Assembly (NCBI RefSeq): GCF_014192915.1
Contig: NZ_JACHYN010000001.1
Location: 682,001 to 746,000, forward strand
Direction: 5' to 3'
Source of the DNA: Azospirillum sp. OGB3
GTDB lineage: Bacteria > Pseudomonadota > Alphaproteobacteria > Azospirillales > Azospirillaceae
DNA: 64,000 nucleotides
The notes below the pieces were generated by a model. The model made no database searches. It saw only the letters and a list, made by a program, of their open reading frames with translations, and had not been told where the DNA came from. Within the stretch, counting starts at the first letter, position 1, and each line of letters starts with the position of its first letter. Positions 15,384 to 25,771 of this stretch are shown here, in pieces. A program made the translations under genes and the position numbers.

Positions 15384-16145
15384 ATGGAACCGCGCTTCGC
15401 CTGCATCGCCTGCGGAAAATGCTGCCACGGGCTGCTGCCGCTGACGCTCACGGACGCGGTGGCCCACGCCGTGCGCTTCCCGCTGGCCCTGGTCTGGACG
15501 GTGGTGCGGTCGAACGCGAAATCCTACGACCTCGCCACCCGGCTGGGCACCAGCGTGCGCCTGCCCAACCGCAAGACGGTGGCGGTGCTGATCCAGCCCA
15601 CCGCCTACCTGCCGAACCATGTTCCCTGCCCGGCGCTCCAGCCCGACAATCTCTGCGGCATCCACGTCGACAAGCCGTCGCGCTGCCGGACCATGCCCTT
15701 CTACCCCTACCGCGAGGAGAAGGATCAGGCCGACCTGCTGGTCCCGCGAAAGGGCTGGGAGTGCGACGTCTCGGCGGAGGCGCCGGTCGTCTACCGCAAC
15801 CACTCCATCCTCGACCGTGCGGACTTCGACCGCGAGCGCGCCGACCTGCTGGAGCAGGCGCCGGTCATGCGCATCTACGCCGACTATGTGCTGAAATACA
15901 TGCCCTGGATCGTCAACGATCTGGCGAAGATGGCGGCGGCCCCGGCGGGAGGAAAGCTGGTGACCAGCCTGTCCTCCTTCCTGACGGCGACCCGGCGGCC
16001 CGACGCGCGGGAGCTGGCGGCGGCCCAGGCGCCGCTGATGCAGGCGATGGCCGAGCGCACCCGGACCGATCCGGCGCTGGCGGATTTCCACAAGAACTAC
16101 GCGGGCTGGGCGAAGGAGATGGAGCGGCTGGCGCAGCGCCCCTGA
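15384..16145 (+). CDS. YkgJ-family cysteine cluster protein
   Basis: A 253-residue protein with the C-x-x-C-G-x-C-C cluster at residues 7-14 (C-I-A-C-G-K-C-C). Further cysteines lie in C-P-A-L, N-L-C-G-I-H and S-R-C-R-T-M-P, the spacing of the YkgJ / zinc- or iron-chelating (FliB-type) family. It is presumably a metal-binding protein, and some relatives are linked to protein lysine methylation or Fe-S chemistry. The C-terminal ~100 residues are helical and lack recognised motifs. It follows the YchJ-like gene by 15 bases, so the two are likely cotranscribed. Confidence 0.85.
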   Translation: MEPRFACIACGKCCHGLLPLTLTDAVAHAVRFPLALVWTVVRSNAKSYDLATRLGTSVRLPNRKTVAVLIQPTAYLPNHVPCPALQPDNLCGIHVDKPSRCRTMPFYPYREEKDQADLLVPRKGWECDVSAEAPVVYRNHSILDRADFDRERADLLEQAPVMRIYADYVLKYMPWIVNDLAKMAAAPAGGKLVTSLSSFLTATRRPDARELAAAQAPLMQAMAERTRTDPALADFHKNYAGWAKEMERLAQRP

Positions 16146-16179
16146 TCGCGGCCCCCCTGATCGCAGCGGCGCCGCCGGG

Positions 16180-16797
16180 TCAGGCGGCGATTCCCAGCCC
16201 CTGACGGAGCAGCCCGACCAGCACACGCAGCGCCCGTTCCTGCTGGTCCAGCGTCAGGCCGGAGCGGCCCGGCTGGTCGGTGACCTGCTCCGGCAGCGGC
16301 GGCAGGTGGACGAAGCCCATGGGAACGTCGAGGTCCGCCGTCTCGATCGCGTGGCGGGCACGGTAGAACAGGTGGTTGCAGACGAAGCCGCCGGCATGGT
16401 CGCTGAAGGTCACCGGCAGGCCGGCGATGGCCAGCTCGCGGACCAGCGTGGGGACGGGCAGGGTGGAGCCGTAGGCGGTCGGCCCGTCCGGCTCGATGGC
16501 GTCGTCGGTGCGCACCACCCCGGCGTTGTCGGGCTGCTCGCTCTCGTCGCGGTTCCAGGCCAGCCGCTCGATCTTGATGTATTCGGACCCGGCGGCCAGA
16601 CCGAAGCACAGGGCGGCGGCGGGCTGGTGCTCCTCCAGCAGGGCAGCGAAGGCCGCGCCGCAGGCGTCGTATTCGACGGGAAGGACCGCCGTGACGATCC
16701 CCGGCTCGCCGGCCAGCCGCTCCATGAGGAGCGCCGTCGGGTTGACGGCGTGATCCCCGAAGGGCTGGAACCCGGTGAGCAGGATGGGAGCCGTCAC
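16180..16797 (-). CDS. pcp: Pyroglutamyl-peptidase I
   Basis: Cysteine peptidase of family C15 that removes N-terminal pyroglutamate from peptides; cytoplasmic, about 205 residues. It starts I-L-L-T-G-F-Q-P-F-G-D-H-A-V-N-P-T, the family opening. The catalytic Glu lies in Y-I-K-I-E-R-L-A-W-N, the Cys in H-A-G-G-F-V-C-N-H-L-F-Y, and the His in P-M-G-F-V-H-L-P-P. The start was put at GTG 16797 because the conserved first strand follows immediately; upstream in-frame codons enter the palindromic repeat at 16853-16955 and are not believable as protein. All catalytic residues are present. Confidence 0.9.
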   Translation of the reverse strand: MTAPILLTGFQPFGDHAVNPTALLMERLAGEPGIVTAVLPVEYDACGAAFAALLEEHQPAAALCFGLAAGSEYIKIERLAWNRDESEQPDNAGVVRTDDAIEPDGPTAYGSTLPVPTLVRELAIAGLPVTFSDHAGGFVCNHLFYRARHAIETADLDVPMGFVHLPPLPEQVTDQPGRSGLTLDQQERALRVLVGLLRQGLGIAA

Positions 16798-16852
16798 GGC
16801 GGACGCCTTTCGGTCGGAGTGGTCAAGAACTGCGGCTGTGGCATTCCAAGTC

Positions 16853-16955
16853 CCCTCTCCCCTCTGGGGAGAGGGTTGCGTGTGTCGGACTGTCCGGCAA
16901 AAGCGAAACCCCCTCACCGGCCCTTCGGGCCACTCTCTCCCCAGAGGGGAGAGGG
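16853..16955. repeat. Inverted-repeat (REP-like) element between pcp and trpS
   Basis: A 23-base palindrome-rich unit (arms of CCCTCTCCCC and GGGGAGAGGG, 16853-16875) recurs in inverted orientation at 16934-16955, with a CCCTTCGGG hairpin just before the second copy. The two units can fold on themselves or with each other. It lies 8 bases past the trpS stop, a common site for REP-type elements. Confidence 0.75.
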
Positions 16956-16962
16956 CTATGGT

Positions 16963-17961
16963 TCAAGGACGCAGAAGGCCGATGATGTCCTTCACGCCGT
17001 TCAGGTTCGTCTCGGCGATGGCCGCTGCGCGCTCGCCGCCGCGGCGCAGCAGGCGGTCGATCTCCGCCTTGTCGTCCAGCAGCTCCTTCATGCGGGTGGT
17101 CATCGGGGCCAGCTTGGCGACCGACAGGTCGACCAGCGCCGCCTTGAAGCCGGAGAACTGGGCACCCGCGAACTGCTGCACCGTCTGCTCGCGCGTCTGG
17201 TCGGACAGGGCGGCGTAGATGGTCACCAGGTTGTCGGCCTCCGGACGCTTCTCCAGGTCGGCCAGATTGTCCGGCAGCGGCTCCGGATCGGTCTTGGCCT
17301 TGCGGACCTTCGTCGCGATGGTGTCGGCGTCGTCGGTCATGTTGATGCGCGAATATTCGGACTCGTCCGACTTGCTCATCTTCTTGGTGCCGTCGCGCAG
17401 GGACATCACGCGCGTCGCCTCGCCCAGGATCTGCGGCTCGGGCAGCGGGAAGAACTCGGTGTCGTAGCGGCGGTTGAAGGCGCCGGCGATGTCGCGGGCC
17501 AGCTCCAGGTGCTGCTTCTGGTCCTCGCCCACCGGGACGTGGGTCGCCTTGTAGAGCAGGATGTCGGCGGCCATCAGCACCGGGTAGGAATAGAGGCCCA
17601 GGTTCGCCATGTCCTTCTGCTTGCCGGCCTTCTCCTTGAACTGCGTCATGCGGTTCAGCCAGCCGAGCGGCGTGTGGCAGGAGAGGATCCAGGCCAGCTC
17701 CGAATGGGCCGGGACGAAGGACTGGTTGAAGAGGATGTTCTTCTCCGGGTCGATGCCGGCGGCGATGTAGGCCGCGGTGACCTCGCGGATGTTGTTGCGC
17801 AGGACCTCCGCGTCCTGGTCGATGGTCAGCGCGTGCAGGTCGACGACGCAGAAGATGCACTCGTAGCTGTTCTGCAGCTCGACCCAGTTGCGCAGCGCCC
17901 CCAGATAGTTGCCGAGGTGAAGCTGCCGGGTCGGCTGCATGCCGGAGAAGATGCGGTTCAC
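16963..17961 (-). CDS. trpS: Tryptophanyl-tRNA synthetase
   Basis: Class-I aminoacyl-tRNA synthetase charging tRNA-Trp, 332 residues, full length. The HIGH-type motif is H-L-G-N at residues 16-19 and the K-M-S-K-S loop lies in the second half; [13 protein letters not shown] is the tryptophan-pocket region. It follows murJ by 61 bases on the same strand, so the two are probably cotranscribed (murJ-trpS). A REP-like repeat lies immediately downstream. Confidence 0.97.
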   Translation of the reverse strand: MNRIFSGMQPTRQLHLGNYLGALRNWVELQNSYECIFCVVDLHALTIDQDAEVLRNNIREVTAAYIAAGIDPEKNILFNQSFVPAHSELAWILSCHTPLGWLNRMTQFKEKAGKQKDMANLGLYSYPVLMAADILLYKATHVPVGEDQKQHLELARDIAGAFNRRYDTEFFPLPEPQILGEATRVMSLRDGTKKMSKSDESEYSRINMTDDADTIATKVRKAKTDPEPLPDNLADLEKRPEADNLVTIYAALSDQTREQTVQQFAGAQFSGFKAALVDLSVAKLAPMTTRMKELLDDKAEIDRLLRRGGERAAAIAETNLNGVKDIIGLLRP

Positions 17962-18022
17962 GGGAGGACTCTCGCTCGAAACTTCTGGAAGGCGGCTGTT
18001 ATCGCGCCGGAACCGGGCGGGG

Positions 18023-19597
18023 TCAAGACACGGGCGGCTCCAATTCCGGAGTGTCCTTGCGCAGGAAGCCCTTGAGGTCGGCGAGGTCGGTGGCGCCGGT
18101 CAGCTGCGCCAGCGTCCCGAACACGGCCACGCCGCCGCCGACCAGCAGCGCCAGCGCGCCGAAGCGGACCAGGGTGGAGGCCGCCTCCAGCCCCGGCGCC
18201 AGGGCCGCCGCGCCGGCCAACAGCGCCGCCCCCATGCCCAGCGCCGCCGCGGCGATGCGCGGCGCACGGCCGAGGAAGCGCGCGTCCAGTTGCAGGAACC
18301 CCCGGCGGCACAGTGCCTGGGCCAGCAAAGCGAGATTCAACCAAGCGGTCAGCCCCGTCGCCAGCGCGATCCCGACATGGCCCAGCACCGGCATCAGCGC
18401 GACGCCCAGCGCCAGGTTGGCGAGCGTCACCACCACGGCGACGCGCACCGGGGTCGCCGTGTCCTGGCGGGCGAAGAAGGCGGCGTTCAGCGCCTTGACG
18501 ATGACATGGGCGGGGATGCCGATGGCGTAGGCGGCCAGCGCCCAGGCCGTCGCCTGCGCCTCCGCCGGGCCGAAGGCGCCGCGCTCGAACAGCACCGAGA
18601 CGATGGGCGCCCCGGCCACCCCCAGCGCCACCGCCGCCGGCAGGCCGAGCAGCAGGCTGAATTCCAAAGCACGGCTGAGGTAGTGGCGGACCATCCGCTC
18701 GTCCCCCGCCGCGGCGTGGCGGGCGAGCACGGGCAGGAGCGCGGTGCCGATGGCGATGCCGATGACGCCCAGCGGCATCTGGTTCAGCCGGTCGGCGTAA
18801 TAGAGGAAGGACACCGCGCCCGACGGCAGCAGCGAGGCCAGCACGACGTTCAGGAACAGGTTGATCTGCATGACCCCGGCGCCGATGGCCCCCGGCCCGA
18901 CCAGCCGGAACAGGCGGCGCATCCCCTCGGTCATCCGCGGCCACGTCAGGCGCAGCGTCATCCCCGCCGCCCGGCAGGCCCAGCCCATCCAGACCAGCTG
19001 CACCACGCCAGACAGCGTCACCGCCGCGGCCATCGCCCGCCCCGGCTCCAGCCCCAGCCGCGGCGCGGTCAGCAGGGCGGCAATCAGCGTCAGGTTGAAG
19101 GCGATGGGGGCGGCGGCGAAGGGACCGAAGCGGTCCAGCGCGTTCAGGATCCCGCCCAGCAGCGCCACCAGGGAAATCAGCGTCAGATAGGGAAAGGTCA
19201 GCCGCGCCATGTCGACGGCCAGCGCGAACTTCGCCGGCTCGTCCACGAAGCCCGGCGCCAGGACGTGCATCAGCGCGGGCATCGCCAGGATGGCCAGCGC
19301 GGTGAAGGGCAGCAGCACGGACAGCAGGATCGCCAGCGCCTGCTCGGCGAAGGCCACCGCGGCGGCGCGGCCGTTGCGCTGAAGCTCCGCCGCGAACAGC
19401 GGGACGAAGGCGACGCTGAAAGCCCCTTCCGCGAACAGGCGGCGGAAGAAGTTCGGCAGCTTCAGCGCCACGAAGAAGGCGTCGGCCACCGGCCCGGCAC
19501 CGAGCACCGCCGCGGTCAGGATGTCGCGGGCGAAGCCGGCCAGCCGGCTCAGCAGGGTCAGGCCGCCGACGGTGGCGATGGCGCGGGCGAAACTCAT
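18023..19597 (-). CDS. murJ: Lipid II flippase MurJ
   Basis: Polytopic inner-membrane transporter of the MOP superfamily that moves lipid II across the membrane for peptidoglycan synthesis; 524 residues with about 14 hydrophobic helices. Family motifs: S-R-L-A-G-F-A-R-D near the start, [31 protein letters not shown] near residue 270, and a C-terminal pair of extra helices. The central arginines required in studied homologues are visible (R-x-x-R after P-N-F-F). It precedes trpS in a likely operon. Confidence 0.95.
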   Translation of the reverse strand: MSFARAIATVGGLTLLSRLAGFARDILTAAVLGAGPVADAFFVALKLPNFFRRLFAEGAFSVAFVPLFAAELQRNGRAAAVAFAEQALAILLSVLLPFTALAILAMPALMHVLAPGFVDEPAKFALAVDMARLTFPYLTLISLVALLGGILNALDRFGPFAAAPIAFNLTLIAALLTAPRLGLEPGRAMAAAVTLSGVVQLVWMGWACRAAGMTLRLTWPRMTEGMRRLFRLVGPGAIGAGVMQINLFLNVVLASLLPSGAVSFLYYADRLNQMPLGVIGIAIGTALLPVLARHAAAGDERMVRHYLSRALEFSLLLGLPAAVALGVAGAPIVSVLFERGAFGPAEAQATAWALAAYAIGIPAHVIVKALNAAFFARQDTATPVRVAVVVTLANLALGVALMPVLGHVGIALATGLTAWLNLALLAQALCRRGFLQLDARFLGRAPRIAAAALGMGAALLAGAAALAPGLEAASTLVRFGALALLVGGGVAVFGTLAQLTGATDLADLKGFLRKDTPELEPPVS

Positions 19598-19731
19598 CCG
19601 CCGACCGTCCCGTTCGGCCCCGATCCCCGCGGCAGCGGTGCCAAAGAACTCGCAAAAGTTTGATTATTCTCTACTTCTTGTATCATTGGTCGCTGGTTTG
19701 TCCATTGAAGGGGGAAGTCGGCTGGCGCATA

Positions 19732-22311
19732 ATGCCCGGCAGGCAGTGTTTGAGGTTGGCAGTGCGACGGTGGATCGCTTTTCCGCGGGGAATGGAGGCC
19801 CGTCTCGTTCTCCCCGCCATTGCGGTTGCCGTCGCCATCGCGGCGCTGTGGTGGACGCTGCTGACCCGCATCGACCGCGAGGAACGCTTTCTCGACCAGA
19901 CGACCCGCCAGCACACCGCGGTGATGGCGCAGCTCGTCGAGGAACAGGCCATCGCCACCTTCCGCCGGCTGGACGACCTGCTGATCGACGTCGCCTCCCA
20001 TGTCGAAAAGGACATTCCGCTCCTGATTCCCACCCGGCGGTCGTTCGAAGAGGGGCTGGCCGCCTCCATCCGGATTTACGACGCGAACAGCTGGCTGTCC
20101 ATGGCCTTGGGGCGGACCACCACCCGCAACCCGCTGCTGGAGTGGGAGGAGTTCGCCCGGCACAAGTCCGGCGCCCACCGGAAGGGAAACCAAAAGGGTT
20201 TCGTCATCGGCCTGCCCTTCGTCAGTCCGGGCACGACGGACGTGTTCATCCCGGTGTCACGCCGGCTGGAGGGGGCGGACGGGACGTTCCGCGGCGTCGC
20301 CGTGATCGACGTTCCGGCGGAAATCTTCTCCCGCTTCTATGGCCGGTTGGACCTGCCGCGCGACAGCTCGGTCGCCATCGCCCGCGCGGACGGTCCCCTG
20401 CTGGCCCGCCAAGCTCTGCAGGACCAGGTGTTCGGACGCAGCTTCCGCAGCTCCGGTCTGTGGCCGGAGGCCGGCAGCGGAACGATCCAGCACCACCGCG
20501 TCGTCAGCCCGGTGGACGGGGTGGAGCGCATCTACGCCTTCCGCGCCTCCGCCGACTATCCGCTGATGACGGTGGTCGGCGAATCGGTGGAGACGGTGTT
20601 CGGCGCGTGGCGGCAGAACCGCTTCTATTCCATCATCTGGGCCGCTGCCACCACCGCGGTGATCCTGCTGTTCACCACGGCCTTCCTGGTGGAACTTCAG
20701 CGCCGCCGTCACGGAGACCGGGCGCTGCGCATCCGCAACCGGGCCATGGAATGGAGCGGCGACGGCATCCTGATCGCCGACGCCACCCGGCCGGGCGTGC
20801 CGGTGGTCTACACCAACCCCGCCTTCTCGCGGCTGATGGGGATCGCTCCCGGCGCCGCAGACGGACGCACCGCGCGGGAGGTGCTGGGCGGCCTGATGGG
20901 GGATGAGACGGGGCTGTGCCCGCTGTGCGACGGCGTCGAGGACGCCGGAGACATGAGCGCGGAGTTTCAGCGCCCGGGCACCGGTGCGGAGGGCGGTGCG
21001 GAGGGCGGTGCGCCGGAAGTCTGGCTGGAGCTGCGCGCCTCGCCGGTGCGCGGCGCCGGGGGGAGGCTGGTCAGCGTGATCGCCACCGTCCGCGACATCA
21101 CGGAGCACAAGACCGCCCAGGCCGCGCTGGCCGAGGCGCGGCGGGAGGCCGACCGCGCCAACATCGGCAAGTCGAAGTTCCTGGCGGCGGCCAGCCACGA
21201 CCTGCGCCAGCCCGTGCAATCGCTGATGCTGCTGATGGAGGCGCTGTCCGCCCGCGCCACCGATCCCGCCATGCGCAAGATCCTCACCACCATGGACCGC
21301 GCGCTGGGCGCCCTGAAGATGCTGCTCGACGGATTGCTGGACGTATCGCGTCTGGAGGCCGGGGCGGTGGAGCCGAAGCGCACGGTTTTCCCGGTAACGG
21401 AACTGCTGGACCGCATCGCCGCCAACAGCCGCCCGGTGGCGGTGCGCAAGGGGCTTCTGCTGCACATCATGCCCTGCGGCGCCCATGTGGACAGCGACCC
21501 GATGCTGCTCGGCCGCATCCTGCAGAATTTCGTGGAGAACGCGCTGCGCTACACCAACCGCGGCCGCATCCTGGTCGGCTGCCGACGGCGGGGTGCTGTG
21601 CTGCGGATCGAGGTGTGGGACACCGGCATCGGCATCCCCACCGACCGGCAGGAGGACATTTTCCACGAGTTCGTCCAGGTCGGGAACGCCAGCCGCGACC
21701 GTGACCAGGGGCTGGGGCTGGGGCTCGCCGTGGTGCGCCGGCTGGCCGGCATGCTGAACCACCCGGTCAGCCTGCGCTCCGAACCGGGGCGGGGGTCGGT
21801 CTTCCGGGTGGAGGTGCCGCTCGCCGATGCTCCGGCCCCGGCCGAGGCGCTGCCGGAGGACTTTCCCATGACCGCCCGCATGCGGGCCGGCGCCCGCGTG
21901 CTGGTGGTCGAGGACGACCCCATCGTCCGCGAGGGGCTCTGCGCGATGATCCGGCAATGGGAGCACGAGGCGTTCCCCGCCGGCGGCTTCGGCGAGGCGA
22001 TGGAGGTGCTGCGCCGCCACCCCGATCCGGATGTGATCGTCGCCGATTACCGGCTGGGCGAAGGGCACACCGGAACCGAGACCATCCGCGAGGTGCGGCG
22101 GCGGTCGAAGCGCCCGATCCCGGGCATCCTGGTGACCGGCGACACCGCCCCGGAGCGTCTGGCCGAGGCCGAGGCCGGCAAGTTCAGCATCCTGCACAAG
22201 CCCGTCCTGGCCGACGACCTGCGCCGCGCCATCGCCCTGGCCCTGGCTCCGACGACCGTCGCCCCGGATATGCCGCCGCCCGGCGCCGCGCAGCGCGAAC
22301 TGGTCGACTGA
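19732..22311 (+). CDS. Hybrid sensor histidine kinase with extracytoplasmic sensor, PAS and receiver domains
   Basis: Membrane sensor kinase of about 859 residues. Order of parts: a transmembrane helix near residues 25-45, an extracytoplasmic PDC/Cache-like domain of about 260 residues, a second transmembrane helix (I-I-W-A-A-A-T-T-A-V-I-L-L-F near residue 305), a PAS domain with a C-P-L-C-D motif, a HisKA domain (phospho-His in A-A-S-H-D-L-R-Q-P-V), a HATPase domain (N-box N-F-V-E-N-A-L-R-Y, G-boxes D-T-G-I-G-I and G-L-G-L-G-L), and a receiver domain (E-D-D near its start, phospho-Asp in V-I-V-A-D-Y-R-L). No output domain is attached, so it probably passes phosphate to a separate regulator or acts as a phosphate sink. 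The start is uncertain; ATG 19792 would shorten the N-terminus and keep the helix. Confidence 0.88.
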   Translation: MPGRQCLRLAVRRWIAFPRGMEARLVLPAIAVAVAIAALWWTLLTRIDREERFLDQTTRQHTAVMAQLVEEQAIATFRRLDDLLIDVASHVEKDIPLLIPTRRSFEEGLAASIRIYDANSWLSMALGRTTTRNPLLEWEEFARHKSGAHRKGNQKGFVIGLPFVSPGTTDVFIPVSRRLEGADGTFRGVAVIDVPAEIFSRFYGRLDLPRDSSVAIARADGPLLARQALQDQVFGRSFRSSGLWPEAGSGTIQHHRVVSPVDGVERIYAFRASADYPLMTVVGESVETVFGAWRQNRFYSIIWAAATTAVILLFTTAFLVELQRRRHGDRALRIRNRAMEWSGDGILIADATRPGVPVVYTNPAFSRLMGIAPGAADGRTAREVLGGLMGDETGLCPLCDGVEDAGDMSAEFQRPGTGAEGGAEGGAPEVWLELRASPVRGAGGRLVSVIATVRDITEHKTAQAALAEARREADRANIGKSKFLAAASHDLRQPVQSLMLLMEALSARATDPAMRKILTTMDRALGALKMLLDGLLDVSRLEAGAVEPKRTVFPVTELLDRIAANSRPVAVRKGLLLHIMPCGAHVDSDPMLLGRILQNFVENALRYTNRGRILVGCRRRGAVLRIEVWDTGIGIPTDRQEDIFHEFVQVGNASRDRDQGLGLGLAVVRRLAGMLNHPVSLRSEPGRGSVFRVEVPLADAPAPAEALPEDFPMTARMRAGARVLVVEDDPIVREGLCAMIRQWEHEAFPAGGFGEAMEVLRRHPDPDVIVADYRLGEGHTGTETIREVRRRSKRPIPGILVTGDTAPERLAEAEAGKFSILHKPVLADDLRRAIALALAPTTVAPDMPPPGAAQRELVD

Positions 22312-22493
22312 ACCGGTCCATCGCCATCCTGAAAACCGTGTCATGCACCGGGCGTGCGGCTGCCTGTGCCTGTTTGCCCATTGCGTCGGACCCGTCCCTT
22401 TGCTTGTTTGCCTGTTTCGGAGGCGGCGTCCGCGGTCTCCGACCCGAAAGCGTTCGATAAAAAGAACCTGTTCCCGGAGAGAGGAATCCACCC

Positions 22494-23606
<1,113 letters not shown>

Positions 23607-23634
23607 GTCCATCCGGCCGATTCGGAAAGGAAGG

Positions 23635-23665
23635 AAGGCGGGGCCGCTGTGCCCCGCCTTTTTTC
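23635..23665 (+). terminator. Rho-independent terminator after the binding-protein gene
   Basis: Perfect arms AAGGCGGGGC and GCCCCGCCTT around a 6-base loop, followed by a T-run, about 28 bases past the stop. Confidence 0.9.
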
Positions 23666-23685
23666 CGTCAGCCTGATTCGTGATG

Positions 23686-23700
23686 GTCGGCGATTGCCAA
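23686..23700 (+). repeat. Iteron copy, outermost
   Basis: GTCGGCGATTGCCAA, identical to the consensus of the iterons around repA, but about 550 bases beyond the repA stop and on the far side of a lipoprotein gene. It marks the outer limit of the repeated region on this side. Confidence 0.8.
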
Positions 23701-23804
23701 GGGCCGGCGCGAACCTTTTTCCCCGCCGCCGTGTTTGCGCAGAGGTACCCACACACCGCCACCACGAACCGCCACCACGAACCGCCATTGGGCAGGGAGG
23801 CCGC

Positions 23805-24206
23805 ATGCATCGCCACGCCGGACGTCGTTCGCGCACGGGCAGGACCGCCGGGATCATCCTGTGCACCGGCCTTCTCGGCCTCGGCGCCTGCGCCTCGCTG
23901 GGGCCGCCGCGCACCGCGGAGCCGGCGCCCGGAGCGGTGGAGGCGCTGAACGGCATGGTGAAAGGTCCCTGCAACCGTCCGGTCGCCTCCGTCCTCGCCG
24001 GGGAGGGGATTCCGGTCGGGCAGTTCCGGACCGCGATCTACAGCGAGGCGCGCACCGGGCCGAGTGCGCGGGTGTCGCAGTACGAGATGTGGCTCTATCC
24101 GCGCGACAAGGCCGGCGTCCTCATCGTCAAGATGGACGAGAGCTGCCGCCCGATGCAGATCTACACGCGGGAAGGCGGCAACGTGCAGGCCTTCAAGGCG
24201 GGATAG
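23805..24206 (+). CDS. Hypothetical lipoprotein
   Basis: A 133-residue protein with a lipoprotein signal: basic start, hydrophobic I-I-L-C-T-G-L-L-G, and lipobox L-G-A-C near residue 29. The cysteine after it would be lipidated. GGGAGG lies 4 bases before ATG 23805. The mature part has a Ser/Pro/Glu linker and a small folded domain with two further cysteines (G-P-C-N-R and E-S-C-R-P). No family was recognised, but the strand pattern R-V-S-Q-Y-E-M-W-L-Y resembles small envelope proteins of the SmpA/BamE-like kind; this is a guess. It is surrounded by iterons of the repA region. Confidence 0.7.
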   Translation: MHRHAGRRSRTGRTAGIILCTGLLGLGACASLGPPRTAEPAPGAVEALNGMVKGPCNRPVASVLAGEGIPVGQFRTAIYSEARTGPSARVSQYEMWLYPRDKAGVLIVKMDESCRPMQIYTREGGNVQAFKAG

Positions 24207-24229
24207 GCGTCGCCTCGGCCGCTGGCACT

Positions 24230-24281
24230 CTGGCAATCGCCGACTCCGATTCCGGAGCCGGATGGGTTGGCAATCGCCGAC
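24230..24281 (-). repeat. Iteron pair downstream of repA
   Basis: Two inverted copies of the 15-bp iteron: CTGGCAATCGCCGAC (24230-24244) and TTGGCAATCGCCGAC (24267-24281), 37 bases apart, directly beyond the repA stop codon. Their orientation is opposite to most copies in the upstream cluster. Confidence 0.9.
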
Positions 24282-24296
24282 TGACCTGCCGCCGAC

Positions 24297-25229
24297 TCAC
24301 CCGCGCGCGGCGGGCAGGATCTTGCGCTCCGGAATCGGCGGGGGTGACGGGTAGAGCAGCACCCCGGTGTCGGAGAACTCCACCCGTGCGGCCTCGTAGA
24401 CGGCCAGCGCCAGATCCAGCGCCACGCGGAACTCCGGCTTGAAGTGCTTCAGCTCCTTGTAGCCGCCGCCGAACTGGGTGAAGAGCGCCTTCCAGGTCAC
24501 CGGAATCGGGTCGCGCAGCACATGCAGCCGGTAGGCCAGCCAGACATAGACGTCGATCGCCATGGAGCAGCCGCCGATGTGGCGGATCGCCGGCTCCCAG
24601 ATCGGGACGGGAGAGCGCTTCAGCGCGGCGAAGAAGGTTTCCGACAGCTGCACCGTCTCGCGCCACAGCGTGCCCTGGCCGTCGTCGTCGCGCAGGCGGA
24701 TGCCGCCGTTGACGATGTTCTCCTTGGCGAAGCCCTCGGCCCCGTCCTTGTCCCAGAAGAAGGTCAGGCGGCACAGGTTGATGCGGGTTGCCTGCTCCTG
24801 CACCGCCTTGTAGGTGGACCCGCCGGCCGAGACGCCCATGCGGTCGAGCCAGTCGTTCATCGAGCGGCCCAGCTCGATCTCGCGGCTGTTGTCCTGAATG
24901 GCGCGGGTCTGGAGATAGAGCAGGATCAGCCGCGCCTTGGCGCCGTAGGGCACGCCGACCGGCATCAGGCTGCCGTCGCGCTTGCGCTCCTTGCCCGGTT
25001 CGACCAGCAGGGTGACGCGGCCCTGGTCGCGGCGCCATTCGGCGTCCGGCGCCAGCTTCCGGTGGGGCAGGCTGGTCAGGCAGAAACCGGAATAGGTGAT
25101 GCCCAGCGCGTTGGACTCGTCCTCCAGCACCGCCGCCGCGACATCGACGACGCTGGCCCGCTTCGGGTCCACGAGGTTCCGCGCCTCGCGCCGGCCATGC
25201 GTCATGATGAGTTGGTGCACGTCGCCCAT
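24297..25229 (-). CDS. repA: RepA-type replication initiator
   Basis: A 310-residue protein of the plasmid RepA_C (Plasmid encoded RepA protein) family, which binds iterons and starts plasmid replication. Family-typical stretches are G-I-T-Y-S-G-F-C-L-T-S-L-P-H-R, V-P-Y-G-A-K-A-R-L-I-L-L-Y-L-Q, E-I-E-L-G-R-S-M-N-D-W-L and V-Q-E-Q-A-T-R-I, which together form winged-helix modules. The start M-G-D-V-H-Q-L has GGGGGG a few bases upstream; an ATG 39 bases earlier is possible. Eleven copies of a 15-bp repeat surround the gene, one just before its start, which fits both initiation and autorepression. No parA/parB or other plasmid genes are adjacent. The frame is complete and undamaged. Confidence 0.85.
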   Translation of the reverse strand: MGDVHQLIMTHGRREARNLVDPKRASVVDVAAAVLEDESNALGITYSGFCLTSLPHRKLAPDAEWRRDQGRVTLLVEPGKERKRDGSLMPVGVPYGAKARLILLYLQTRAIQDNSREIELGRSMNDWLDRMGVSAGGSTYKAVQEQATRINLCRLTFFWDKDGAEGFAKENIVNGGIRLRDDDGQGTLWRETVQLSETFFAALKRSPVPIWEPAIRHIGGCSMAIDVYVWLAYRLHVLRDPIPVTWKALFTQFGGGYKELKHFKPEFRVALDLALAVYEAARVEFSDTGVLLYPSPPPIPERKILPAARG

Positions 25230-25771
25230 AGGTCCCCCCGTCCATTCTGCCTGCAGTCGATCATGCACCGCCGGGAGAGTCCATTTGGCGATCGCCGACG
25301 AGGCTAATTGAGACCTAATTGCTGGAGTCTATTTGCTAGGTCGGCGATTGCCTGGGGACGACTCGGGGGTGCGTCGGCGATTGCCAGAAGACTCGTCGGC
25401 GTTCGCCAAGGGACCTTGTGGGAATCATCGGAGACTCGGCCCAGACTTAAAGCGACTCGGGCATTGGTCGGCGATTGCCAAGGCGGGGTGGGGCCGGCGA
25501 GTCGCGACTCGGGATTTCATGGGGTGGTCTTGGTGATGTCTGAGCCGGTGGTCGGCGATTGCCAAGGCGCCGCGGTGGGCCGGTTTGGCAATCGCCGACT
25601 CCTCCCTCCCCTCGGCGGGTGAGGGGACGTGGCACGGTCGGCGATTGCCAAGGCGCCGTTCCTCATGCCGGGCACCCCTGCCTTGCGGGACCATGCGGGC
25701 ACGAAACGCCAGCGCGGCTGTTTACGCTTGGCCTCCGCGGTGATGGGGGCGTGCTTTGGGAGATCCGGGAG
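25230..25771. other. Candidate iteron replication origin
   Basis: The 540 bases between repA and the PAP2 gene hold no credible gene but eight iterons. There is also an AT-richer stretch (25300-25340) carrying CTAATTG twice, 11 bases apart, and a perfect 12-bp palindrome GAGTCGCGACTC at 25499-25510. ACTCGG words recur between iterons. No consensus DnaA box was seen. Layout matches an iteron-type origin with the initiator gene reading away from it. Confidence 0.6.
25285..25651 (+). repeat. Iteron cluster upstream of repA, eight copies
   Basis: Consensus GTCGGCGATTGCCAA. Copies begin at 25340, 25373, 25395, 25467, 25551 and 25637 on the plus strand, and at 25285 and 25585 in the inverse orientation (TTGGCNATCGCCGAC). 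Variants: 25340 ends CCTG, 25373 ends CCAG, 25395 reads GGCGTTCGCC, and 25285 has a perfect GGCGATCGCC palindrome core. Irregular spacing and both orientations exclude a CRISPR array. Confidence 0.92.

Noticed and set aside
25285..25651. CRISPR array
   Set aside because: The repeats are 15 bases, irregularly spaced and in both orientations, with no uniform spacers and no cas genes; they are iterons of repA.
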